Of a stretch of 64,000 nt of DNA, positions 21,728 through 31,617 are shown piece after piece. The DNA comes from Oenanthe sinensis (Eukaryota; Streptophyta; Magnoliopsida; Apiales; Apiaceae). Location: assembly GCA_028671895.1 (NCBI GenBank), contig CM053799.1, positions 51,647,455 to 51,711,454 on the forward strand, read 5' to 3'. Position numbers and translations under genes: made by a program. The notes under the pieces are model-generated. The model made no database searches, was not told the DNA's origin, and saw only the letters and a program-made list of their open reading frames with translations. Every line of letters starts with the position of its first letter. Within the stretch, counting starts at the first letter, position 1.

Positions 21728-23028
21728 TGAAAGGCATAGATATACTATCTTGTAACACTTAATTACTATGTAACTCATCTAAGTAAAAGATAAAACAACA
21801 GCAAAACAAGGGAAACTGAAGAAGCACATGGAATCAATCAACGGAAGAAATGGTAATGATACTTGGTAACTACAAGTAACTAATTTGGTTAATCAAAGAT
21901 GCCCAAGTTAGAAGAAGTTCAATCTCAGTATTGCTCATGCCCTAACTTATCTAATGGAGAATCAAATTAACCTCAAAGAAGTATCAAGAAGACCAAAGTG
22001 ATTTCATGTGATATATCTCAACAACTGGATAATGTAAAGGTTAATCAACAAATGAGAACTGACATTCAAAAGCAAGAACCCCTACAAGACTAGTCACTTA
22101 TGAACCAGACCGTTGCATCAAGTGTCAGGACATTGGAGGCAAGTTCATGTCAGTAATGGAAGATCTCATTTGAATTGAGTAAGGAAAAGAAATTGAAGAA
22201 ACTAGGGAAACTTGCTCATAAAGGTTAATCCATAATTAGTCTCTAAAGAAAGTCAACATTAGATGAGTGCATATTTGCTAAGGCAAATATCGATCCACAG
22301 CAGATCGAGATGCGGATCGAGATTAGTAATTGAAGAAAAACATTGCAAGGCAAATCTCGATCCACGGCAGATCGAGATCGAGATCGAGATCGAGAAGCTC
22401 ACAGATCAAGATCGAGATCCTCACAGATCAAGATCGAGATGCTCACAGATCAAGATCGAGATTTTCACAGATCAAGATCGAGATCCACGGCAGATCGAGA
22501 TTGAGATCCAGATCGAAATCGAGATTTTCCAAGATCGAGATCGAGATGGGTCCAGGCCAAGATCGAGATGCGGGTCGATATGTAGCATTTAATGTTCAAG
22601 GGACAAGTGGCTTATTGTGAACGGTTGATCCAGGGTGGTTGGGAAAGTACTTTTTGTTGAAGAGTCCTGATTGGGCCACGTACACAAAAAGGACAAGATC
22701 AAGACTACACGACATTATAAAAGCAGCACTTTGTTTTATTAAAAAAAAGATTTTTATCTCTGTATTTTCAACGATATATTAAAAAGGGAGAGTATTTACT
22801 GTAAAACAATAGTGAGAGAGATGATCAGTTGAATCTAGCTTTAATTGCTATATTTATTGTTCAACTGATCATGATGCCTTTATGAATGTTGTAGCAAATC
22901 CTTCAATGAATATAAAGATATATTCTTGAAATTCTGTGTCAGCATTTATTACCTGCATATTTATACATTCTCTCATTATTTTTAAACAGTTGTATTCACC
23001 CCCCCTCTTCAACACTTTGGACCCAACA
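21728..23028 (+). repeat. 3' LTR of the Sirevirus-like element
   Basis: It starts TGAAAGGCAT and ends GGACCCAACA. It carries the same GATCGA array and TATA box (22716-22722) as the 5' copy. By eye there are about twenty differences from 8601-9894, mostly in the array. Confidence 0.9.
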
Positions 23029-23803
23029 AGAACCCAAGCAACTTGCTTAGTTTCCACCTGAGTAAGCCTGACATAGGCTGCATGCTCCTCCTCTGAGAGC
23101 TTAATGAAGTCGACGCTCCCATCTGCTACCTTGCTAAATGTGGGCCTAAAGAGAGTCCCCCAATCTCCCCCTTCCTATTTTACTTGAACAAAATTCTCCT
23201 TCCAGTGAAGGTTGTTATCAGGAATTGAAGAGGTGTCAAAGATGTGAGGTTTGTTAGGCCTGTGGGCTATTTGAACGCAACCCAAGGAAAGGCTGGAAGA
23301 GTTTTTGAATTGAAAATTTTTTCGGAAAAGGGGGACAGTCATTTTAATTTTCTTTTCCAAACATAAAACTATAAAATAATAGATGAGTCTCCATCCATTG
23401 CGCACAATTTGGCAAGGATTTATTTGAACGTCAGCTAGAAGAGTTGGGATGAAATCATGTAAAGGAAACCTAAGCCCCGCTAATAGGGCATCTACGTAAA
23501 CAAACAAACGGCTTGGGTTCCAATGGCAAGTCCTGTCACCAGGATCCAGTAAGGAAATGGTAAATCTAGGGGGAAATTAAAAAGTTTGTTGTATTCCTCT
23601 ACAACATCGGTATCAAAAAATTTGTTACTACGACTTTACGAGTCTAAGTGAGATTGGCTTGGGTATTCGTCTCCCCTTTGATTTATCATATCTATCAAAG
23701 ACATGTAAGTAGAAAAAATGGGGATTTGATTTAGGGGTTCACCTCTTTTGGCCGATCCCGCATTCGTGGTTGCCAGTCTCGAAGCTCTTTTGTCCGCCAT
23801 TTG
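23029..23803 (-). pseudogene. Antisense gene of the Tat element, 'gypsy-type transposon protein' family
   Basis: The gene reads on the minus strand from an ATG at 23803 (MADKRASRLATTN). There is an in-frame stop about 49 codons in and a frameshift near 23500, after which the core of the family is visible: LFVYVDALLAGLRFPLHDF, then IPDNNLHWKENFVQV, then TFSKVADGSVDFIKLSEEEH. This resembles the plant proteins annotated as putative gypsy-type transposon (Transposase_28-like), whose biochemical role is unknown. The gene is cut at its 3' end by the Sirevirus boundary at 23028. Antisense ORFs between integrase and the 3' LTR are known in Tat elements. It has its own TATA-like box at 23938-23946. 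Confidence 0.7.
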
Positions 23804-23937
23804 ACTTTTGAGTTTATGAGTATCCTCGAGGAAACTAAAGCCTGGAATTGCTTAAAAGCTTGAGAGCTCAAATATAGAAGAGAGAAAGGAGAAGTGAGAA
23901 ATGAGAAGTATGAGAAGAGAAGCCCCTCATACCACTC

Positions 23938-23946
23938 ATATATAAT
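23938..23946 (-). promoter_or_regulatory. Possible TATA box of the antisense gene
   Basis: On the minus strand the sequence reads gattatatatgag, about 135 bp before the ATG at 23803, a plausible spacing for a TATA box and a short leader. Confidence 0.4.
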
Positions 23947-24359
23947 CCCCTAGCCGGTCACCTGACCATTTATATTCACCTTTTAACAGGTGTTTCTAGG
24001 TCACACGACCGTTGAAAGATAAATCAACCGTTGTGGCCGGTGAATGGGCTCAAACATCAAAGCCCATGAATAAGGGCCCAAAGGTCCGCGGCCCTTAAGT
24101 CAAGAAGGATCTAGAACTTGGACCTGCGAAGCCCATAACCCTTAAGGCCATGAAGGCCCATTATATAAAGTCAAAAGCCTCGAAGGCCTAGAATATAGAA
24201 AGTCTAAGGCCCAAAAGGCCCAATAAAGATGAAAGGCCTATAAGTTAATTAATAAAGAGCCACAATCCAAAATCCTTGAAGGCCAGTTATTTTGAGAAAT
24301 CTGTTAGACTCTTCGATAAAAGCCCCAAGTATAGCCCACATTAAATAGAGCCTAGAAAG

Positions 24360-24547
24360 CCATGAGGCCCTAAGTGATTTCGAGCTCAAAGAATTTTGAG
24401 GCCTAATTCGACCTCATTCCATGTCGAAAGTTACAAAGCCGTGAGGCCCTAAGAGATTTTGACCTCAAAGAATTTTGAGGCCTAATTCGACCTCATTCCA
24501 AGTCAAAAGTTACAAAGCCATGAGGCCTCAAGATATTTCGACCTCAA
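24360..24547 (+). repeat. 79-bp tandem repeat, about 2.4 copies
   Basis: Units start at 24360, 24439 and 24518 with ccatgaggcc or ccgtgaggcc and contain ttttgaggcctaattcgac. The third unit runs into the 69-bp array. Confidence 0.85.
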
Positions 24548-24895
24548 GGAATTTTGAAGTCTAAATTGACCTCAATCGAGGTCGAAATTGACTCTAATCG
24601 CAGGTTTCGACTTCAAGGGATTTTGAAGTCTAAATCGATCTCAATCGAGGTCGAAATCGACTTCAATCGCAGGTTTCGACTTCAAGGGATTTTGAAGTCT
24701 AAATTGACCTCAATCGAGATCGAAATCGACTTCAATCGCAGGTTTTAACTTCAAGGGATTTTGAAGTCTAAATTGACCTCAATCAAGGTCGAAATCGACT
24801 TCAATCGCAGGTTTCAACTTCAAGGGATTTTGAAGTCTAAATCGACCTCAATCGAGGTCGAAATCGACCTTAGATATAGGTTTCGGCTTGGAAGG
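24548..24895 (+). repeat. 69-bp tandem repeat, about 5 copies
   Basis: Units begin ggattttgaagtctaaat and contain the inverted pair gacctc and gaggtc around aatc. The period of 69 bp (23 codons) keeps one frame open and produces an artefactual 23-residue repeat peptide. Similar words continue loosely to about 25000. Confidence 0.85.
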
Positions 24896-25218
24896 TTTTT
24901 GAGGCCTTATTCGACCTCAATTGAGATCGAAATCGACCTCAAGGCATCAATTCGACCTCGAGGGTTTTTGAGGTCGAAAATCGACCTCAATCCTAGTCGA
25001 TCTGGGGCAGAAATGCGGAAAACATATTTGGCAAATTAGCTACGAATAAAAGTCCGTTAGGGACCGATTTATTTAATATTAATTCTCTAAAAGAATCAAA
25101 AGTAAAAAGGCTTGAGCCCAAAAGATGAGATAAAATTGACTAAAAACGAGTCAAAAGCCCGATAAGGCACTGAAACCCTTTGTGAAACTTTTACGAAAAC
25201 TCGCGAAGTTTTCCTTAA

Positions 25219-25232
25219 AACTGGGGGGCAAA
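25219..25232 (+). other. Polypurine tract of the Tat element
   Basis: The tract aactggggggcaaa lies directly before the 3' LTR and is the expected plus-strand primer site. Confidence 0.8.
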
Positions 25233-25845
25233 TGATATGGGCAAAAATAACTCTGAGAAAATAATAAATATAGCATTTATTATTTCATTAATTAAACCTG
25301 TTATGGTTTAAAGGCTTGGGCCCTTGAAACGAACTAGGGGAATAAATTCTAGGATCAACTGGATTTGCAACCCAATGATCAACTGGATTTGTAAGTCCAG
25401 CCCATAAACTCTATTGAAGCTATAGGCCCATTAAGCCTTTGTTATTAATTAATTTCGTAATTAATTAATAAAGGCTCAGTAAAGGCCCAAGAAGCCTGTT
25501 GAAGGCTTTTATCCTAGAAGGATCTTGAAACCCAAACGTGGGAAGAGTCCAACAAGGACTCTCATTCCTATAAGGTTTGAACAACCCTATCACTAGGAGA
25601 CTTGGCTTCCAAGTCTCCCAATTCTAATCTAACTCCAAGGCCCTCGTACGCCTATATAAAGGGCCTAACCCCTCAACATTAAAACTATGTTTTATTGGCT
25701 TGATTCTCAGATTCATTGAGATACGTAGGCAGTTAACGAGGACCCGAGATAGTCACGAAACGTTAGTGCAGCCATAAAAGCTTGAAACTCTCTCAAACCC
25801 TAGCAGTAACTACACATTAAATATATCTGATTTTGATCCGTAACA
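25233..25845 (+). repeat. Complete 3' LTR of the Tat element, 613 bp
   Basis: It starts TGATATGGGC and ends CCGTAACA, followed by the acgct target duplication. It preserves the promoter half that the 5' copy has lost. Confidence 0.9.
25653..25660 (+). promoter_or_regulatory. TATA box of the Tat 3' LTR
   Basis: TATATAAA sits in a GC-richer setting (cgcctatataaagggcc), about 190 bp before the LTR end. It is the usual core promoter of such LTRs. The 5' LTR lacks it through truncation. Confidence 0.65.
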
Positions 25846-26329
25846 ACGCTCTTTATATCTCTATTATATTTTCTATATCATTATTTCTATATATTTTAAC
25901 TAACTAAATTTTTTTATTAAATTATTTATTATTTGACAAAATATTATATATTTTTAAAAATCCTAATTATTTATTATTTTAGAAATTCATAAAATATGAA
26001 TAGTTTTATAAAATAAAAATATTTAATATTATAATATCTTTTATATTATAAAATTTATTTATATTCAAAAATATATAATTTTTTTTATTATTTTACAAAA
26101 TATATAATTATTTACATTACGTACACTATTCAAAAGATATCCAACTATGACTAGTGAACATTTTTCATATATATATGTGTATAAACTTGGAGGATTTACT
26201 TGATCAAACCTCTAACTTATCTCAATCCTCTAATTTCTACTCAAACCTCTAACTTCCAAACTGGGCAATTGTATATTATTATTATCTCACTGTAAAAACC
26301 TATGTGAAAGGTAGATGTAGTGCTCAATA

Positions 26330-27075
26330 TAGGAAACTTACATGGTTTTAGATGGGTAGATCAGAAAGCAGTATATTTGATAGAGCTTCCTATTCCGCAA
26401 GAAGTGCACTATTTGTTTCACATCCAAGAGAAGTAAGGGAATACCCATCGAGGTTAAGGATGTAATGGTCTATCAAGTCTTTCTGGTCACGCTTCCACCA
26501 TTCAGGATGTTACTTGTACTGCATATGATCATGGCCCAAAGATATACGGGACTGTCAAAATTGATGAAGAAGATGCAGGAGATATTCCACAGGTCCCACT
26601 GGACAAGTTGCACCACGTGATGTAGGAAATGGCAGCATCTTGGGCGGCTATCCTGAGATCTCAAATTCTTGACCACGTGCTCCTGGATTAGATAACATAA
26701 CTGACTACAGCAACGATATATATAGAAGAAGAAATTATTTGAGCTGCGAGAGACTGAAAGTGGTTAAACACTCAGCAAAGGCAATCTCATATTGTGGACC
26801 CAGAACTAGCACAGGCTGTTTCTTTATCATTGAAAGCATTTCATATTTACAAAATGCTGATGCTGTCATTCTCGAGGCTGCAGTTTTTAGTGGCATCCCT
26901 GAAGGATTTGCATACCATTGAGGCTGCAATTTTTAGTGGCATCCCTGAAGGATTTGCATATCATGTGCCAGATCCATTCAGGCAGAATTGTTTAGGTGAA
27001 ACTGATGGTTCTTTCCCCTGGCAGATACGTCGTCCACCATCACCTTCTCCCACTGCACAAAGATCGATACGTTAA
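26330..27075 (+). pseudogene. Fragment of a plant UBX-domain protein gene (PUX8-like)
   Basis: Broken frames in order read VDVVLNIGN, SARSALFVSHPREVRE, GLSGHASTIQDVT, YDHGPKIYGTVKIDEEDAGD and VDPELAQAVSLSLK. These resemble the N-terminal half of plant UBX proteins of the PUX8/SAY1 type, adaptors of the CDC48 segregase. The frame changes at least three times and contains stops, and a 46-bp tandem duplication lies at 26874-26965. The C-terminal UBX domain is not seen. Introns appear to be missing in the part present, and a donor-like gtatgt follows near 27082. The identity rests on memory of the family, with no alignment. Confidence 0.5.
26874..26965 (+). repeat. 46-bp tandem duplication within the UBX-like fragment
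   Basis: Two adjacent units start gaggctgcagttttt and gaggctgcaattttt and end in catacc or catatc. The duplicated peptide is SGIPEGFAYH. The length is not a multiple of three, so it changes the frame. Confidence 0.85.
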
Positions 27076-28822
27076 CAACAGGTATGTAATTTAAACCAGA
27101 AATCCAGGGCCATGTTCAGATTGACAAATATATGTCTCTATACTTTTATATTTTACATGAAGGCTTTAGAGGAGCACGCAACTCAAAATCTGCTCTGATA
27201 GAAAAAAGCCAAAAGCAAGAAAAATTATATAGGAAATAAGAGGAACACCAGGTAATGCAGATCATATGTTTTACATGTAGTAGTTACCTCTTGTTTCCAC
27301 TACTCTCATACTCCCCCACTTTGCCAGCCTGACCTGTGGCAAGTTCATTTTTAACATTATTCCAGACTCCATCGCTTCTTATTATAGAGATGTTGTGTCG
27401 GCATTGAGTTTATGTGAATTAACTAGAATCATTTGCAGCAGTACTCTATGCTATGGACATGCATGCGTGCTTTCTTCCCTCCAATATTCCTACATTTTCT
27501 CATATCGGTTTAATCATTCAGGTATTTTTGGCTTTGTTTCATCTGTTTTCCCTTGTACTGTAGGATAAGGGCCAGCCTTTTAGAGGTTCCTTTTTTAACA
27601 GGAAAAAAGACCCCGCATCTTCCCCCATAATCTGTTCAATATCAGCTTATAAAGCATTTGTGTGCATAATTCCCTTTCATGAGCCTGCAGAGTAGACGTC
27701 AAAGATTGTCCTAAAGTTGTTACCATAAGATTGAGTACTCTGATATATTCTGAGTTATACTTGATAGTAGTGTAAGGTCTTTTATTTGACATCTGAGAAC
27801 AACATTGAAAATTTAAACTGTGAAAATAATAGGTTTTCTTATTTGTATGTCATTTACACATTTAAATAATCATTAGTCCTATGTCACAAGGTTCGATCAG
27901 AAAGGATTGTTTTCTTTAAGCATTTTTCCTTCCTGTCGGCGTGCTCATTGGTATATTTCCAAATTTAAATTAAGCATAATTTTCTAGGCAACATAATTCT
28001 ATATGGTTTAGTTCCAATATTTTCTTCCCCGCATAGCAATTAACTACCATGAATAATTTGGCAAATAAGTTTTGGATTTGGTTCGTCAATAAATTGGCAC
28101 CGTATATGATATGATATAGAATACAAGAAGAAATTTTATACTTATTGAGTATGAAAATAAATTTATTGCTTTAACGGAGCCATAATATCATTATTTAATA
28201 TATGATAATTAAAATCATTTTACATAACAGATTATAATTACATTAATTATATTAATTTTGCAACATTTTAAATTAAGGTCTGCCATTTGTTGTAATTTTT
28301 TATATTTATATTATAGCTATGCAGGATTATTGTCTATTAACCAGTTCGTTAATTTTGAATCTATACATATAAATTAAAATAAATTATATTGTATTTGATT
28401 TTGAAAACCAAATATATCAATGAGATTTCAAAAAAAATTCTATCAGGTTAATGATCGTTTAGTGAGTAATGTAAAATAAACATAACAGAGAATTTATCAA
28501 AAATATATTTAAATCTAATATGAATAATTTTAAATACATTAAACATATCTTAGATATATTAGAAAATCATATTCATAATATTTTGAATCACAAAATTTTA
28601 CATATTTATATATTAATAATATAATTTTATATTTTGTGCGATGTGCATATTTATTTTTAATATTTTATAATTTTCTTATTTATATTTAATTTAGTTGAAG
28701 TACAAATATATAATTTAAATAAGTTAAAAAATTAATATAACTGTAATATATTAAGATTTTTTTAAAATTATAAAAATATTAATAATTTTAAGATAAATAA
28801 TTTTATTAATAAAACAAAATAT
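27076..28822. other. AT-rich noncoding DNA between the UBX fragment and a Helitron terminus
   Basis: I see no coding signal. It could be the remaining body of a Helitron whose 3' terminus is at 28849, with the UBX gene fragment as captured cargo, but no 5' terminus was identified. Confidence 0.4.
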
Positions 28823-28849
28823 CCGTGCATCGCACGGGTTAAAATCTAG
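28823..28849 (+). mobile_element. Helitron-type 3' terminus
   Basis: A GC-rich hairpin (ccgtgc atc gcacgg, 28823-28837) is followed eight bases later by CTAG and a T. This is the diagnostic 3' end of Helitrons: a short hairpin, then CTRR, with insertion between A and T. No transposase is in view and the 5' end is undefined, so the length is unknown. Confidence 0.55.
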
Positions 28850-29478
28850 TATTATTAAAGCTGAAACATTAAAAGTTTAGTAGTCGGTCAGTATTTGGGC
28901 CAGATAGTTAATTATTATTGGATCTAATTTTTAAAAATTAATCTCCTACTAAAAAATTACAAATTAATCTCCTAACTAATACACATCTTTTAAATAAAAC
29001 ACACAAATGTTATCTTATTTAACATTAATTTCCTAACTAAAACGTATCTCACCTTAATTTTCTAACTAATCCACATCTCTAAAAATATATACATATAATA
29101 TTAAATAAAATTTAAACTATTATTATAAAATTTTAAATTCAAATCATATAAAAAAAATATTTAAAATATTAAAACAATTCGATTCAAGCATCTCACGGCA
29201 TATAAACAAGTATATAATAAGAATAAAAAGAGATCTTATCGAATAATCTCAAACGAAAGCAAATTGACAAATTGGGGGTTGATCGCAGGGAGATGAGGGG
29301 GCTAATAAAATTGATGGTGGGTAGAAGAAGCAGTATGAAAAAATACGTGACTTGTTCAAACATAATACTATGATTATTATTATAAAATTACAAGTACTAG
29401 TTGTAAAGATTGTATCCTTTCATGTATTCCTCAGTAAACCTGTAAAGATTGTATCTTTTCCATGTATTGCTCTTTGAA
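28850..29478. other. AT-rich DNA without visible genes
   Basis: This is low-complexity AT-rich sequence with no coding or structural signal I can defend. It precedes the first nucleoredoxin-like exon. Confidence 0.5.
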
Positions 29479-29958
29479 ATGGAAGAATGCTTATTTCTCA
29501 CAATTTCTTTTGGTAATTATGACTTTAATTGTTTAGTCTCGACCAATTACTCTCACGACAAGTATCATGGAGCAGAAGACGAACCTAAAGGAGAATTTGA
29601 TATACAGCAGCCTATAGTAAAAGGAGATACAGTTAATTTACATCAACTCCTTTTCACCGAAGGCAGGGATTACCTTGTCAAATATAATGATGATCGCCAC
29701 GTATCTCGTATCGTTGTGTGCATCTAGGATTAATTATGGAATATGCTAGACTCTGTTTTCATAGATATTTGTATCATAATCAAGCTATCCCTTATTGTTG
29801 GTGCCAATCAAAGCTTGAAAATAAAACATGTGTTTGTGAGGTTAAGACAACCCTTTGTATTGCTAAAAATGAATAATAATCCCCCCTCCTTATAGAGATA
29901 AGATTTACTTGTACAAAAGAACTCCTACTCAGTAATTGCTAGAATTTAGGAACAACTA

Positions 29959-31617
29959 TGTAACCACTACCACATATAACTCCACAACTGAACTGCCAGA
30001 TCTTTACAATTATAATTATTTATTACATATACCACCACTTATCCAAATATCTTGGATTAGGTTTAGTAATCCTAGTGGAACGCCATGGCACCATCATCCT
30101 TGTAGCTCTTATCAGCTTTCTTGTTATTATACATTGTTCCATCATTACCCCCTTTATGAAAAGGAACCTTGTCCTCGAGGTTCCACATCTGTTTCTGGAT
30201 AGCTTGAGTATCTTCCCATGTAGCTTCTTCAGTAGGTAAACCTTTCCACTGTATGAGACTTTCACTTATGGTTTTATTGCCAAAATGGTACCTTCATCAT
30301 CCATATTTGGGATTCCCAAATATTTTACCTCCCAATAGTGAAATCTTGAGAACGGAAACATAAAACACCGAGTCGGTACACAACTGGTCCAATTCGCTCA
30401 AGAATTGTAAAAGGACAATAATATTGACTGGCCAATTTTTGTGAGACCCTTTTATGCACAGAATGTTTTCGGTATGGTTTGAGTTTGAGATAAAGCATAT
30501 CACCCACCTCATAATCAACGGCCTTTCGCTTTGCATCTGGTTAATCGCTGCTGCAAGGTTACTTTTAAACGAGCCAAAATATTATCTCGAATGATCAATT
30601 CTTCATCTATTGCGTGAACAGGGGGATGCACCAAAATTGTAGTGCCTCCCATATAATGCTTCTAATGGCGACATTGCAATTGTTCTGTGATATGTAGAGT
30701 ACTAGAGTTGTACCAAAATTCAGCCTAAAAGATAGTTCAGGGTCGAGGTTTTTCCGAAGCGAAGCAACAAAGATATTGTTCAAGACATTGATTAACAACC
30801 TCTGATTGTCTGTCTGACTGTGGATGATACGAGGAACTCGTGTGTAATTGAGTACCTGCTAATTTAAAGAATTCTCTTCAAAAGTTGCTAATAAAAACTG
30901 GATTTCCATCACTTACTATAGATCGAGGGAACCGTGTAAATGTACAATACCATCAACAAATGTTTCAGCTACATGTTTTGCTGTATACGAATGACCCATC
31001 ACCATAAAATGCGCGGACTTGCTGAGACGGTCCACTACCACAAATATAGTAGATTTTCCATTTGATAGAGGCAAACCATCAATAAAATCCATGCTGATAT
31101 CATCCCAGATTTTGCAAGGTATTGGAAGATATCTTGATATGAAGCACGAGGAACCTGTTGGGCAGATGGTGTTCCTTGATATTCAAATAATTGTTGCACC
31201 CTTGCCATCCATTCCGTTGGATTATCACCAGAGAACTTTGGAAAATTAAACTTTGCAAGTTTTGATGTGAACACTGAACAGTGGTCGTTCACCTTTACCA
31301 GATTCCGGTTTTCCCTTATCTTCTGATGTTTCTCCCTTGACACTGCTCTTGCTGCCTGTAGTGTGTTGTACCGAAGATTCTTCCTTTAACTTCATTGATT
31401 CCGATGCCTTACTGAGGACATCTTCAATGCTGTTGAATTGATCTTGAATGCCTGCCTCAAACCGTTGAATTGGTCGGTGACACCACCAAGACCACCTTCC
31501 AAAGCCTCGATCCTGTCCCTGTTTGACGCCATGGCTCTGATACCAAGTGCCACTACCCCATGATCACTGCCACATATAACTCCACAACTGAATACATTGT
31601 TCCATCACTTATACTAT
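29959..31617 (-). mobile_element. Internally deleted chromovirus-type gypsy element
   Basis: On the minus strand, a primer-binding word tggtatcagagcc runs into an ATG near 31531, followed by Gag with FPKFSGDNPTEWMARVQQLF. Near 31140 Gag is joined directly to the integrase core (DDISMDFIDGLPLSNG), so protease and reverse transcriptase are deleted. The integrase C-terminus (GDMLYLKLKPYRKHS) and a chromodomain-like tail (QWKGLPTEEATWEDTQ) follow. Short direct repeats (cacatataactccacaactgaa) at about 29971 and 31570 mark the LTR remnants. The element lies in intron 1 of the nucleoredoxin-like gene and has several frame breaks. Confidence 0.75.

Larger units (their letters stand above)
8154..23028 (+). 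mobile_element. Sirevirus-like Ty1/Copia retrotransposon inserted in the Tat integrase
   Basis: Two LTRs of about 1.3 kb (8601-9894 and 21728-23028) enclose gag, pol in Copia order (protease, integrase, reverse transcriptase, RNase H), and a long extra ORF after pol. That arrangement is typical of Sireviruses. The LTRs differ at roughly twenty positions by eye, so the insertion is fairly young compared with its host element. A primer-binding site for initiator tRNA-Met follows the 5' LTR. Unusually, the left edge is not an LTR but a copy of the 3' internal end (8154-8600), and the flanks (ending acggg at left, starting agaac at right) show no target duplication. Confidence 0.88.
23804..25218 (+). 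other. Noncoding 3' region of the Tat element
   Basis: Downstream of the antisense gene lies its probable promoter, then GC-richer DNA full of the word aaggccc, then two tandem arrays and a purine-rich run into the polypurine tract. No protein-coding signal is convincing, and the open frames across the arrays are made by the repeats. Confidence 0.7.
3932..25845 (+). mobile_element. Ty3/gypsy retrotransposon of the Tat type, decayed, with nested insert
   Basis: The element begins TGATATGGGC and ends CCGTAACA, and is flanked on both sides by acgct (3927-3931 and 25846-25850), a perfect 5-bp target duplication. The order is truncated 5' LTR, gag and protease, reverse transcriptase, RNase H, a second RNase H-like domain, integrase, the Sirevirus insert, an antisense gene, tandem arrays, a polypurine tract and the 3' LTR. 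Two RNase H domains and an antisense ORF near the 3' end are hallmarks of the Tat/Ogre group (family knowledge). The coding part has many stops and one frameshift at a G tract, and part of the 5' LTR, the primer-binding site and most of gag are missing, so the copy is dead. Confidence 0.85.
3738..26166. mobile_element. Mutator-type MITE, split by a nested retrotransposon
   Basis: The left end starts gaccggttctacag and continues into agttggatatcttttga. The right end, read on the minus strand, starts gaaaaatgttcacta and continues into the same agttggatatcttttga word, so the two ends form a terminal inverted repeat. The flanks share the word atatatatg (3729-3737 and 26169-26177), consistent with the 9-11 bp target duplication of Mutator-like elements, though the AT-rich flank makes the length ambiguous. 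Without the insert the element is only about 515 bp (3738-3931 plus 25846-26166) and has no transposase, so it is non-autonomous. The pieces rejoin cleanly at the acgct duplication. Confidence 0.7.

Noticed and set aside
24554..25039. Open frames with a 23-residue repeat in the Tat 3' region
   Set aside because: The frame is a by-product of the 69-bp tandem array, with no start context and no domain.
28845..28870. Helitron 5' end (tctagtattattaaag)
   Set aside because: It overlaps the CTAG-T of the adjacent 3' terminus, so it more likely includes host sequence. No matching downstream hairpin was found.
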